Shown one piece after another: positions 16,111 to 24,853 of a stretch of 64,000 nucleotides of DNA; the first letter of the stretch is position 1; every line of letters begins with the position of its first letter. Made by a program: the position numbers and the translations under genes. The stretch is taken from assembly GCA_017303875.1 (NCBI GenBank), contig JAFLBP010000014.1, positions 100,193 to 164,192 on the forward strand, read 5' to 3'. A model generated the notes under the pieces. The model was given only the letters and a program-made list of their open reading frames with translations, ran no database searches and was not told the origin of the DNA. The stretch is from Chitinophagales bacterium. Its GTDB lineage: Bacteria > Bacteroidota > Bacteroidia > Chitinophagales > Saprospiraceae.

Positions 16111-18462
16111 TTACTTGTAAAAAAGGATGTTGTCGAGGTAAATATTCCCGTTGCCCTCAAACTTGAACTGGAATACATTGCCCAAATTCACGGTGGGGGT
16201 AAATTCAGAAAGGGGAATATTCACGCTGCTCCATCCCGAAGTGGGTACGGTCAGGGTGTAAGGTTTTTCGGCCGGGCCTGGACTAATGATGTAGACCTTA
16301 AACTCCGTGGAGTTTGCCGTCCAGACATCTAAGTGCAGGTGCGTCATCGTGCTCAGGTTCTGGTTGCTGCCTAATTGTATACCCTGATAATTCAGGCCGG
16401 TGTACAAGAGGGTATTATTTCCGGCAACCGGCACTTGTGTCACCACCGTCGCCTGTCCCCAGTTGGGGTTCAAATCGGTGCCGGCAATGTTGGTATACGC
16501 ATCGCTGAACACAGAAATGACGTTGGCGGCGCTGAAGGTCGGGGTCGGCGCAGCCGTCGTCGGCGCGTTGCCACCACTGCCTGCCTTGTAGAAGTAGAGG
16601 TTGTCGAGGTAAATGTCGCCATTGCCATCAAACTTGAACTGAATCAGGTTGTTGAGGGCCACCGGACTAAACTGCGACAGCGGAATATCAATGCTCGACC
16701 AGCCATTGGTGGGTACCGTAAGCGCAACGGGGCGCTCTACCGGGCCGGGACTGATAGTGTAGATATTCAGGAGGGTGGAATTTTTCGTCCAAAAATCTAC
16801 GTGCAAATGCGTCATGCCCGACACGTCGAGGTTGCTGCCAAACTGCGTGCCCTGATAGTTCAGGCCGGAATAGCGCAAGGTATTGTTGCCGGCTATTGCC
16901 ACCTGCGATGTCGCTGTGGCTTGTCCCCAGTTAGGGTTAAAATCCGTACCGGGCACATTGGTATAGGCATCGCTGAACACGGAAATTACATCCGACGGGT
17001 TGCGCGTCGGGGGCGTCGGCGCTGCCACGGTTGGGCCGGAAGGCGGCGTTACAACACCTTTATTGTAGAAATACACATTGTCCACATAAACATTAGGCAC
17101 ATCGCCCGAAAGCACCAGCTGTGCCAGGTGCGCCCTGTTGACCAGGCCGGTAAAGTTGGACAAGGGAATATCTAAGCTCACCCACTGGTTGGAAACAAGG
17201 GTCGGGCGGGTAAAGGAAAGCTCATGCGAGGCATCATCGCCGCCGCCAAACGCACCGTTTGCGCCAAAATCAACCAAAAGCACTTTAAATGCCTTGGGCA
17301 AATCGGTGGGATCGGGCGTCCAGATGTCGAGGTGGAAATGCGTCATGCTCGTCGCATTAATTTGCTGCGACGTAAATTCAATGCCCACAAAATTGAGGTT
17401 CCGGTAGCGCTTCACATCGTTTCCGGCAATTTTGAGGTCAAAATCTTCAGCTGTTGAAAACTGCCAGCGTGTATTCCACAAGTCTACCGGCACGTTGGTA
17501 TAGGCATTGCTGAACAGGGAAATGACGCTGTCCGGACTCACCGTGGGCGTCGGCGCAGGCGTGGTCGGGCCAACGGCCTGCCCCAGCGAAGTGAGCGACA
17601 AAGAGCCGTCGGCATCCGTTTCGCCAACTTTAGCCGTAATCACGGCACTGCCTGCATCTAATATGGATACCACGCCGGTATTGCTGACAGTCGCTACGCC
17701 CGGATTGGACGAGGCAAAGGTGAAATATGCCGGCGCGGCTTCTACGCCCTGGTCAACGCCGTCGGGCATGTTGAAGACGACCTTCAAACCGCCAATATTC
17801 AGCTGCTGACCGGTTTCAGCGTTCAGGGTTTGATCCTGACCGTCGAGAATGACCGGGCGCGGGTGCGCGATGGTGCCGAGTTTTTCAAATTTTACTTCAT
17901 CAATCCAGAAGGTATAGCCTAAGCCATCTTCAGGACCTTCCGAATAGAAGAACATCCCGCGTTCCTGGGTCAGCTTGGACGGATCGGGAATGGGGATGAT
18001 GAATTTTTGCCAGTTGGTGTTCACTTTCACGTCGCGCAGGGTGGCTATATAATTCGATGCGCCAAAGTCGTTGCCAAAACCGACGACATCAATCGAGGCC
18101 GACTTGCTGGCTTTGGCCCAGAAGGTGAGGGCGTCATAGCCTGACAGGTTGCGACCGACACTCGTAAAATAAGCGCCACCGGCATAAGCGCCCTGGGGGT
18201 CGCCCGCGTCGGGCACGGCAAATTTCATGGATGCAGCACCCCGGTATTTCACCTCGGTATCTACATCAAAAGCCGTGACTTTGGAGCCGCCAAATGCGCC
18301 GTAGTTCAAGCCTGCGCTAAACCCGTCGATAAAGATTTCAGGGGTGGTGGGGAAAGTTGCCGGATCCAGATCGGCAAGCTCGCGTTTGCAGGCAAGCCCC
18401 GTCAGCAAGGCAGATAAGGCAAGCAGCGCGAGTGCTGGAAATTGAAATTTTATATTTTTCAT
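16111..18462 (-). CDS. Large multi-module glycan-binding lipoprotein
   Basis: 783 residues from the ATG at 18462, which gives a lipoprotein signal with LLTGLACKRE (longer upstream starts add a basic non-signal stretch). Order: a first beta-sandwich (residues ~40-215), a bacterial Ig-like Big_2 type domain (~225-300, 'ASSNPGVATVSNTGVVSILDAGSAVITA'), then three ~130-residue modules, each opening with 'VIS.FS.AYTN' and ending 'IYLDN[LI].FYK', separated by Thr/Pro-rich linkers. The last two modules are very similar. No catalytic motif is visible. It resembles surface glycan-binding proteins (SusE/F or SGBP type) in layout, not SusD. Likely role: holding beta-glucan at the surface beside GH16 (inference). 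Confidence 0.78.
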   Translation of the reverse strand: MKNIKFQFPALALLALSALLTGLACKRELADLDPATFPTTPEIFIDGFSAGLNYGAFGGSKVTAFDVDTEVKYRGAASMKFAVPDAGDPQGAYAGGAYFTSVGRNLSGYDALTFWAKASKSASIDVVGFGNDFGASNYIATLRDVKVNTNWQKFIIPIPDPSKLTQERGMFFYSEGPEDGLGYTFWIDEVKFEKLGTIAHPRPVILDGQDQTLNAETGQQLNIGGLKVVFNMPDGVDQGVEAAPAYFTFASSNPGVATVSNTGVVSILDAGSAVITAKVGETDADGSLSLTSLGQAVGPTTPAPTPTVSPDSVISLFSNAYTNVPVDLWNTRWQFSTAEDFDLKIAGNDVKRYRNLNFVGIEFTSQQINATSMTHFHLDIWTPDPTDLPKAFKVLLVDFGANGAFGGGDDASHELSFTRPTLVSNQWVSLDIPLSNFTGLVNRAHLAQLVLSGDVPNVYVDNVYFYNKGVVTPPSGPTVAAPTPPTRNPSDVISVFSDAYTNVPGTDFNPNWGQATATSQVAIAGNNTLRYSGLNYQGTQFGSNLDVSGMTHLHVDFWTKNSTLLNIYTISPGPVERPVALTVPTNGWSSIDIPLSQFSPVALNNLIQFKFDGNGDIYLDNLYFYKAGSGGNAPTTAAPTPTFSAANVISVFSDAYTNIAGTDLNPNWGQATVVTQVPVAGNNTLLYTGLNYQGIQLGSNQNLSTMTHLHLDVWTANSTEFKVYIISPGPAEKPYTLTVPTSGWSSVNIPLSEFTPTVNLGNVFQFKFEGNGNIYLDNILFYK

Positions 18463-18494
18463 GACGAACTTTTTTGATCTTGTTATTTCTTCAC

Positions 18495-18557
18495 TCAAGC
18501 GTTTTTCAAACGTTTACTAAACCTCGCAGGTTTAGTAAACGTTTGAAAAACGCTTGA
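18495..18557. terminator. 63-bp perfect hairpin between two glucan-locus genes
   Basis: Two perfectly complementary 30-nt arms (18495-18524 and 18528-18557) enclose the 3-nt loop CGC. The core is AAACCTCGCAGGTTT. No T-run follows directly, so on the minus strand it may act as an mRNA end-stabilising or attenuating structure between the GH-barrel gene and the lipoprotein gene, or be a REP/MITE-like insertion. Confidence 0.8.
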
Positions 18558-18568
18558 CTAACAGAATT

Positions 18569-21500
18569 TTAGTTACTGATATTAATTTGCAGGTAGGTCT
18601 GAATTTCCCATTCCCGACCATTGCCATAGCCCACGGCAGTGGGGTCTGGAACAACCTGGCCATTGGCTTCAACTTTTGTCGTCGGGGCGTAGCGGGGCGA
18701 GTAGCGATCGAGTGCACGCCAGGTGTAGCGCATACCAAGACGGGAGTTGGGCAGCTCAAACCAGGTGGGCTTGGCGAGGGTGGTTGAAATATCAGCCACT
18801 AATTGCAGCGGATAGGTAAGGTTGAAGTCGCGGTGGTAATCGAAAGGTCCCCAGTCATTCACTTTCACCATACCCATCAGTTTGGTCTTTTTGTAAATGG
18901 CGCGCACATCGCCGCCATAGCGTTTGATGAGGCGTGGGTCGCTGCCGTTGGCTTGTGCCGTGCCGGCAAACAGGTTGGAAACAAGGCCAAAATTGGTGCC
19001 GACCTTGGATACAATACGGGCGTAGGCTTCCCAGAGGTCTTGCGCGGGCGCTGCGCCGGGGAAGGCGAAGATGGTACGGCCGTCGCCGAGGATACCGATG
19101 GCCGCATCCTGCGAAGTGGGCTGGTGGCGGTATACAAAACCGGTGCTGAGCGCAAATTTTGCATCTTCCGCAATATCATTATCCCATTCATACATCCAGG
19201 TGCCGGGTGTCGGGTCGAACGTGAGCAGGATTTCACCGGCCACGGTCTCGCGGTTGGCGCGCACGGCGAAGGGGTCATCAAGGATATTTCTGGGTCTTGC
19301 GGGCGCGGGGCCGTTGGCGGGCATGGGTGCTTCAATCGGACGCTGCCACAGGAAATTGGGCGCAATTTGCAAATTGCCTATGCTGTAAGTAAAGCCGGTC
19401 AGGAAGTTGTACTGGTTGCCGCTTCCGCAATCTTTAAGGCGCCAGCCGGTAAAGGTTTTGGTATAATCAGCGCCGCCCATCGCGAGCAGTCCGTGTGCTG
19501 CGCCCTGCGCATACCACTGGAAAGCGCCGGAGGCATAAGTGAGTTTCAGTTTGCCGCCCCAGGTGTCGTTCATCGTTGTTTCATCCTGGAAAACCTGCGT
19601 GCGGCCGGGTTCAATTTCCCGCGTTACCTGGAACACCTCCCCTACGCGGTTGGAGTTCGACCAGATACCGCCTACTTCAACGCCAAGTTTGCCAATTTTC
19701 CGCTTGAGGTGCAGCGCCGCGCGGCGGGTGGGCGGAATGGGTACGGCAAAAGAGCTGACCGCAGGCGCCTGCGTATCGAGGTCTTCGTGGAAAATGCCTG
19801 TAATGTCGAATTTGCCGAAAGTACGGCTGTATTTGGCTAAAATGGCCGGGTTGGCGCCCCACCAAAGTTGCGGACCAAAGGCTATTTTTAAATGTTTAAA
19901 GCTCTTTTTGCCCGTCATTTCAAAACCAAATGGCGCAATGCCATTGTAAATATCAATGTTCGGGCCGTAGTTGGCTTCCGGGTAAAACCCGAAAAAGTCG
20001 CCCTCATAACCCCAGTGGTAGTGGCCGGTGCGGTAAAAACCCTTAAGGTCAAAATGCTTGGCATTCCAGCTAATATCAGCCCGGTACACCTGAAAACGCT
20101 CTACGTCGCCGAGGGTGACAGATTGCAGCTGATTGGTGAGCGGGTTTACCGACTGCACAATTTGCGGGCGGCCCCGGTTTTCGTAAAAAATCTCGTTGAT
20201 CGGGTTGGTCGCCACATTGCCGAGGATGTTGAACGACACATTTGCCCGAAAACTTTCACTGGGTTTGGCTTCCACGCCAACAAAGAAGGACTCCATGTGA
20301 TCAAATCCCAGCTGATCCGGATAAGCCGTACGGCCGGGAACCGGGTCTTTGGGCGTAGCAATGAGGCTGCCGCCGGTGCTGAAGGTGGACAAATCCATAC
20401 GCAGTTCGCTCATGCGCACTTTTTTGGATTGCTCGCCGCTCAGCGCCGCCTTGTCGCCCCTTGCCCGAAGCATGGCATCCATGAGTTGAATGCCCGCGAA
20501 ATGCGCATCGACATCCGACTGGGAGGTGCCTTTGTTCAGCGGATTCAACTGGTGGGCCTGCTTGAGCGCGTAATAGGCTGCGCGGGGATACAACTGGTAA
20601 ATACCCCTTTCGTTGGTCGGCCCTTTGGCGCAGATACCGAACCACTCTTCATTCATGTTATTTTCGCCTTCGGCGTAGTCGTTCAGGTAACCACCGTTAC
20701 TCCAGGAGGCGTTGTTGTCGTGTACCGACAAATTGCTGGTCTGGCCGAATTTCCACCAGCCATCGCTGAACTGGAAGGTAAAACCGCCGAGGCTGTTGTT
20801 GGCTTTGCCCAGGCCTGCGGCATTGGCATAAATTTCTTTCCAGTTGCTCACCATGTAGTAGGCCTGCGACTGCTGGTCTTCCTCATTGCCGCGGGCATTA
20901 AAGGCATCGGCGCCGAATTCCGTAAACAGAATGGGCTTTTTGTATTCCTCCTTCACCCGCTGGAAGGCGTCGCCAAAAGAAGCGCCGCGGTACATGTTGG
21001 TGCCGAAAATATCCACGTCTTTGCATTCCCTGACGATGATGTCGAGGAAGAGCAGGTCGCCGTTGCACATGGCCACGGGGTGCGATTTGTCTAAGCCCTT
21101 CATAGCGACGGCCGCCTCATTGAAGAGCTTGTACATGGATGCGGCGCGGATGGTGGATTTCCGGTCCTGCATGGGAATGTCTTCGGTTTCGGCGCCATCC
21201 CAGAAGAGGCCGTAGTTGTTTTCGTTGCCGAGCAGGTAGAGCAGCAGGCCCGGCGTATTGCGGTACTCTTCGGTCATGGCTTTTACTTCGGCGAGCAGGA
21301 CTTCCCGCGTGCGCGGGTCGGAATATTCCGTGTTGCCCACCCAGACGCCGCCGAGGGTAAGGCCGTAGCGTCCGAAGGAGTGGTTGAGCATCGTGTAGAT
21401 GCCATATTTTTCGTAAATGTATTTAACCCAGCGGGGCGGTACGCCGGTGTACTGACGCACCACATTGACCCCCATATTTTTGAGCAGGGGCATTTCTGCG

Positions 21501-21724
21501 TCGAGGGCCGCGCGGATCACCTCATCGGGTTGTTTCCAGAGGCTGTAGGAATAGTTGGTGCCAATCGGGAAATAATCCCAGTTCATGCCGTTGATGAAGA
21601 AGTCGTTGCCATTAACGATCAGCTTCATGCCATCGGGATTATTGGCGACACTCACCCGGTCGGCCTGGGCCAGGGCAGCGAAGGCCAGCAGGGATAAAAT
21701 CAGCGTGTGTACCGTTTTTTTCAT
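18569..21724 (-). CDS. Clan GH-A glycoside hydrolase fused to an outer-membrane beta-barrel
   Basis: 1051 residues from the ATG at 21724 (a GTG two codons earlier is possible), with signal peptide MKKTVHTLILSLLAFAALAQA. Residues ~22-400 are a TIM barrel like the GH2 catalytic domain or GH158: acid/base in LLGNENNYG (about residue 166) and nucleophile in LFTEFGADAF (about residue 268). Residues ~440-1051 lose all catalytic features and become alternating polar/hydrophobic strands with aromatic girdles and long loops (e.g. 'FRANVSFNILGN', 'FQVYRADISWNAKHFDLKGFYRTGHYHW', 'LRLGMRYTWRAL'-type strands), i.e. an outer-membrane beta-barrel. The enzyme would be tethered to or gate a pore. First gene of the locus, divergent from the regulator. 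Exact GH family uncertain; the barrel assignment is by pattern. Confidence 0.72.
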   Translation of the reverse strand: MKKTVHTLILSLLAFAALAQADRVSVANNPDGMKLIVNGNDFFINGMNWDYFPIGTNYSYSLWKQPDEVIRAALDAEMPLLKNMGVNVVRQYTGVPPRWVKYIYEKYGIYTMLNHSFGRYGLTLGGVWVGNTEYSDPRTREVLLAEVKAMTEEYRNTPGLLLYLLGNENNYGLFWDGAETEDIPMQDRKSTIRAASMYKLFNEAAVAMKGLDKSHPVAMCNGDLLFLDIIVRECKDVDIFGTNMYRGASFGDAFQRVKEEYKKPILFTEFGADAFNARGNEEDQQSQAYYMVSNWKEIYANAAGLGKANNSLGGFTFQFSDGWWKFGQTSNLSVHDNNASWSNGGYLNDYAEGENNMNEEWFGICAKGPTNERGIYQLYPRAAYYALKQAHQLNPLNKGTSQSDVDAHFAGIQLMDAMLRARGDKAALSGEQSKKVRMSELRMDLSTFSTGGSLIATPKDPVPGRTAYPDQLGFDHMESFFVGVEAKPSESFRANVSFNILGNVATNPINEIFYENRGRPQIVQSVNPLTNQLQSVTLGDVERFQVYRADISWNAKHFDLKGFYRTGHYHWGYEGDFFGFYPEANYGPNIDIYNGIAPFGFEMTGKKSFKHLKIAFGPQLWWGANPAILAKYSRTFGKFDITGIFHEDLDTQAPAVSSFAVPIPPTRRAALHLKRKIGKLGVEVGGIWSNSNRVGEVFQVTREIEPGRTQVFQDETTMNDTWGGKLKLTYASGAFQWYAQGAAHGLLAMGGADYTKTFTGWRLKDCGSGNQYNFLTGFTYSIGNLQIAPNFLWQRPIEAPMPANGPAPARPRNILDDPFAVRANRETVAGEILLTFDPTPGTWMYEWDNDIAEDAKFALSTGFVYRHQPTSQDAAIGILGDGRTIFAFPGAAPAQDLWEAYARIVSKVGTNFGLVSNLFAGTAQANGSDPRLIKRYGGDVRAIYKKTKLMGMVKVNDWGPFDYHRDFNLTYPLQLVADISTTLAKPTWFELPNSRLGMRYTWRALDRYSPRYAPTTKVEANGQVVPDPTAVGYGNGREWEIQTYLQINISN

Positions 21725-21810
21725 TACCACTTATTGTAAGGTGAAACATTGTATTCGGCGAATATTTTGTCCCCGTTTCCGGCTACTATCTTTTTTCCTT
21801 TGGTTTTGGA

Positions 21811-21818
21811 CAAAAGTA
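21811..21818 (-). promoter_or_regulatory. TAnnTTTG promoter for the glucan locus
   Basis: On the minus strand this reads TACTTTTG. The predicted start would leave a leader of about 80 nt before the ATG at 21724. No well-spaced -33 box is evident. Confidence 0.45.
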
Positions 21819-21912
21819 TTGATACCACAAAGGTAAGTTTGGCGGGGAGCAGAAAAAAAAATTAACCCCATCAAATATTTCATCATTAATTTTTTTGACT
21901 ACTACAAAATTG

Positions 21913-21920
21913 TATATTTG
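21913..21920 (+). promoter_or_regulatory. TAnnTTTG promoter for the propeller regulator gene
   Basis: TATATTTG, 30 bp upstream of the ATG at 21951, with a TTTG at 21894-21897 that could serve as the -33 element, although the spacing is short. Confidence 0.55.
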
Positions 21921-21950
21921 CAGATATAATTCATTTATTATTAATCTCTT

Positions 21951-24848
21951 ATGAAAAATAAGAACTTTCACCACACGCCAAATGCGCCCTACACAAAGTA
22001 CATTTTGTGTCTGATTTTGGCATTTTATTTTGCCGCAGACCATCCGGTATTTGCAGGAAAATATCCGGTTCAAAATTTTATGCCCTCCAATTATAAAGCT
22101 GGCATACAGAATATTGATTTTGCGCAAAACCGGGATATGACCTTGTTTGTGGCCAATAACCTCGGTATTCTTTCCTACAATGGCCGCTCCTGGGAAAAAC
22201 ATGCCTACCAAACCGGCAAAAAACAACGCGCCTTAGCCTTCGATGAAAAAAATGGTCGCCTCTATTTCGGCTCTCAGGGCGACTTCGGATATTTCGATCA
22301 GGACTGGCGCATGGTTTCGCTTACCGATAAAATACCCGAGGCAGCGCCCGACTTCGATGAAGTGTGGGATGTGTTCCTGCTCAACGATAAAGTATACTTC
22401 TGTACCTTCCAGGGCATCTTTGTGTACAACGGCCAGACGATCTCCGTACTCACCCACCCAAACGGTTTTAACCGCACCTTCAAAACCAACGGAAACCTCT
22501 TCGCGCAGGGCCGTCAGGGCCAGCTTTTTGAAATCAAAGACCAGGAACTCCTTAGCCCCGCATACCTGCCCGGCCTGAGCAGCGAAACCATCGCCGGCGT
22601 CATCACCCTCGACGGCGGCCACCTCATCCTTTACAACTCCGGTAAAGTGGAGTTTCTCACCGCCTTCGGCGCCATCCGACAATACGAAGCCCTCGACAAT
22701 GCCCTGCAAGGCAAATATGTAAACCACGTACTCCAGCTGTCCGACAGCCGCTTGGCCATCGCCACTCAAACCGCCGGACTTTTCCTTTTCGACCTCCAGA
22801 AACAACGCCTCGAAAATATCACTACCCGCGACGGACTTTCGTCGAATGCCTGCCTGCGCGCTTTTCAGGACTACTCCGGCAACCTCTGGGTGGGAATGCA
22901 AAACGGCATTGCCCTGATTGACATCAACTCGCCCATGCGCTTCCTCAACCAGGAAATCAACATTCAGGGCAGCGGCTATGAAGCCTGTCAGCGGCCGGAA
23001 GGCGCCTATTACACTACCTCCAACGGCATTTATTTTCAGCCCGGCAATAGTACTCAAAGCATTTTCCTGAAAGGCACGGAAGGGCCAGCCTACGGCATGC
23101 AGACCATCGCCGGAAAACTTTATGCAGGGCATCACAGCGGCCTGTTCCTGCTCTCCAATGGCAGCGCCCGGCGCATCGCTCACACGCATGGCCTGTGGCA
23201 GGTAAAACCCCTGCAATCCAAACCCGAATACGCCATCGGCGGCACTTATTCCGGCCTGTTCCTGTTCCGCTTTAATGCTGCGATGGAACTGGAACCCGTC
23301 GGGAAAATCAGCGGATTTGAGGAATCCAGCCGTTTTTTTGAAGAAGACCGGGAAGGGAAAATCTGGGTCGGACAGTTCTACAAGGGCCTGTACCAGCTGA
23401 CGCTTTCCGACGACCTTTCCAGCCTCAGCGCCTTTAAAACAAGCGCCGAACAAGGCCTGCCCACCGATGAGCAGATCATCCTGAGCCGTATCGACAACGA
23501 ACTCTACCTCGGCACCCCAAAAGGCATTTACAAACTGGATCAGTCGGGCAAGCGCATCGTGCGCGCGGAAATGTTTTCAGAACAAATCGGGGAGCAGCAG
23601 GTGTATTTGCTGGCGCAGGACAAACAGAAAAACGTGCACGTGTATACCGAAGAAATGGCCGGTTTTTTCAGGCAAATCCGCGCCGATAAATATGTTTTTG
23701 TGCCCTCTTCCCTGTTTCAGTTGCGGTATTCTTTCAACAACGACCTGCTGAATATTTCCGTACACACGGCCGACGGCGTACTGTTTAATGCCAACGAGGG
23801 TTTTATTCAGTACAAACCTGAATTAGAAAACCGGCTCGCTGCCGATAAGCCGCTAATTGTCAGTAAAATAATCAATGTAGCCGAACACAGCGTATTGTAC
23901 GAGCGCACACCTTTTGGTGAAAAAACCGATCATCCGGCGCAGCTGACCGTTTCGTCCCGCGCCAAAGTATTGCAGTTTGAAGTAGAAGCTTTTCAGTTTA
24001 ATGAAGTGAGCGACCAGCAGTTTCGCTACTACCTCAAGGGCTTCGACGAAGGTTATGGCGCCTGGACGCATGCCACCACCAAAGAGTACACCAACCTCAA
24101 GGAAGGCGCCTATGAGTTTCATGTACAAACCAAAAACTACCTCGGTCAGATCATCAGCAGCAGCCCGGTTTACCTGAACGTGGAGCCGCCCTGGCACCGC
24201 AGCCTGCCTGCCCGCGTGGTGTACGTGCTGCTCGGCGTGTTGTCGCTGGTGCTGGTTTCGCGCCTGCAAAAACGCCGTTACCTCCTCAGGGCACTCGCCG
24301 TAGAGGATGCCAAAGAGCGGGAATTGCTTAAAAAACAACAGGAGCTGATTGAAATTGAACACCAAAAAGAACAGGCGCTGCGGCAAATAGAAGAAGATAA
24401 AATGAAAAGCGAACTACGGCACCTCAACAGCCAATTAGCCACCTCCACCATGAATTTAGTGGTGAAAAACGAGTTCATGGAAAATATCCGGGAAGAACTC
24501 GAAGAGGTGAAGCGAAAAGGGAAAAGTGTGGAAACCAAGCAGGCGCTGGAGAAAATTGTCCGGGAAATTGACACCACCCTCCGGCTCGAAGAAGACTGGA
24601 AGCAGTTTGAATACCATTTCGACCAGATTCACGGCGACTTCCTGAACCGCCTGCGCGAGCAATTCCACGACCTCACCCCCAACGAGCAAAAGCTGTGCGC
24701 CCTTTTGCGCCTGAACCTCAGCACCAAAGAAATCTCCAACCTGATGAGCATTTCCCTGCGTGGGGTCGAAATTGCCCGTTACCGCCTGCGCAAAAAACTG
24801 GGCCTGGATATGGGACAGAATTTATCCAAGTTTATTTTGGAGTATTAA
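21951..24848 (+). CDS. One-piece sensor-regulator: beta-propeller, Y_Y_Y domain, TM helix, LuxR-type HTH
   Basis: 965 residues. N-terminal signal/anchor (ILCLILAFYFAADHPVFA), then two seven-bladed propellers built from two-component-regulator propeller repeats ('GNLWVGMQNGIALID', 'GKIWVGQFYKGLYQL'), a Y_Y_Y immunoglobulin-like domain near 670-750 ('FRYYLKGFDEGYGAW...YTNLKEGAYEFHVQ'), one transmembrane helix (~755-775), a coiled coil (~785-860) and a C-terminal LuxR/GerE-like HTH ('LTPNEQKLCALLRLNLSTKEISNLMSI'). It lacks histidine-kinase and receiver domains, so it differs from a hybrid two-component (HTCS) protein; signal passes straight from periplasm to a cytoplasmic DNA-binding domain. Its divergent position makes it the likely glucan-locus regulator (inference). 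Confidence 0.88.
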   Translation: MKNKNFHHTPNAPYTKYILCLILAFYFAADHPVFAGKYPVQNFMPSNYKAGIQNIDFAQNRDMTLFVANNLGILSYNGRSWEKHAYQTGKKQRALAFDEKNGRLYFGSQGDFGYFDQDWRMVSLTDKIPEAAPDFDEVWDVFLLNDKVYFCTFQGIFVYNGQTISVLTHPNGFNRTFKTNGNLFAQGRQGQLFEIKDQELLSPAYLPGLSSETIAGVITLDGGHLILYNSGKVEFLTAFGAIRQYEALDNALQGKYVNHVLQLSDSRLAIATQTAGLFLFDLQKQRLENITTRDGLSSNACLRAFQDYSGNLWVGMQNGIALIDINSPMRFLNQEINIQGSGYEACQRPEGAYYTTSNGIYFQPGNSTQSIFLKGTEGPAYGMQTIAGKLYAGHHSGLFLLSNGSARRIAHTHGLWQVKPLQSKPEYAIGGTYSGLFLFRFNAAMELEPVGKISGFEESSRFFEEDREGKIWVGQFYKGLYQLTLSDDLSSLSAFKTSAEQGLPTDEQIILSRIDNELYLGTPKGIYKLDQSGKRIVRAEMFSEQIGEQQVYLLAQDKQKNVHVYTEEMAGFFRQIRADKYVFVPSSLFQLRYSFNNDLLNISVHTADGVLFNANEGFIQYKPELENRLAADKPLIVSKIINVAEHSVLYERTPFGEKTDHPAQLTVSSRAKVLQFEVEAFQFNEVSDQQFRYYLKGFDEGYGAWTHATTKEYTNLKEGAYEFHVQTKNYLGQIISSSPVYLNVEPPWHRSLPARVVYVLLGVLSLVLVSRLQKRRYLLRALAVEDAKERELLKKQQELIEIEHQKEQALRQIEEDKMKSELRHLNSQLATSTMNLVVKNEFMENIREELEEVKRKGKSVETKQALEKIVREIDTTLRLEEDWKQFEYHFDQIHGDFLNRLREQFHDLTPNEQKLCALLRLNLSTKEISNLMSISLRGVEIARYRLRKKLGLDMGQNLSKFILEY

Positions 24849-24853
24849 GCGCT

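Noticed and set aside
16111..18462. SusD homologue
   Set aside because: The lipoprotein is built of beta modules and a Big_2-type domain and lacks the helical TPR fold of SusD.
18803..21094. Two long plus-strand open frames (345 and 400 codons) across the GH-barrel gene
   Set aside because: They are antisense shadows of a high-GC gene; no recognisable domain, no signal peptide, and the minus-strand frame has clear catalytic motifs.
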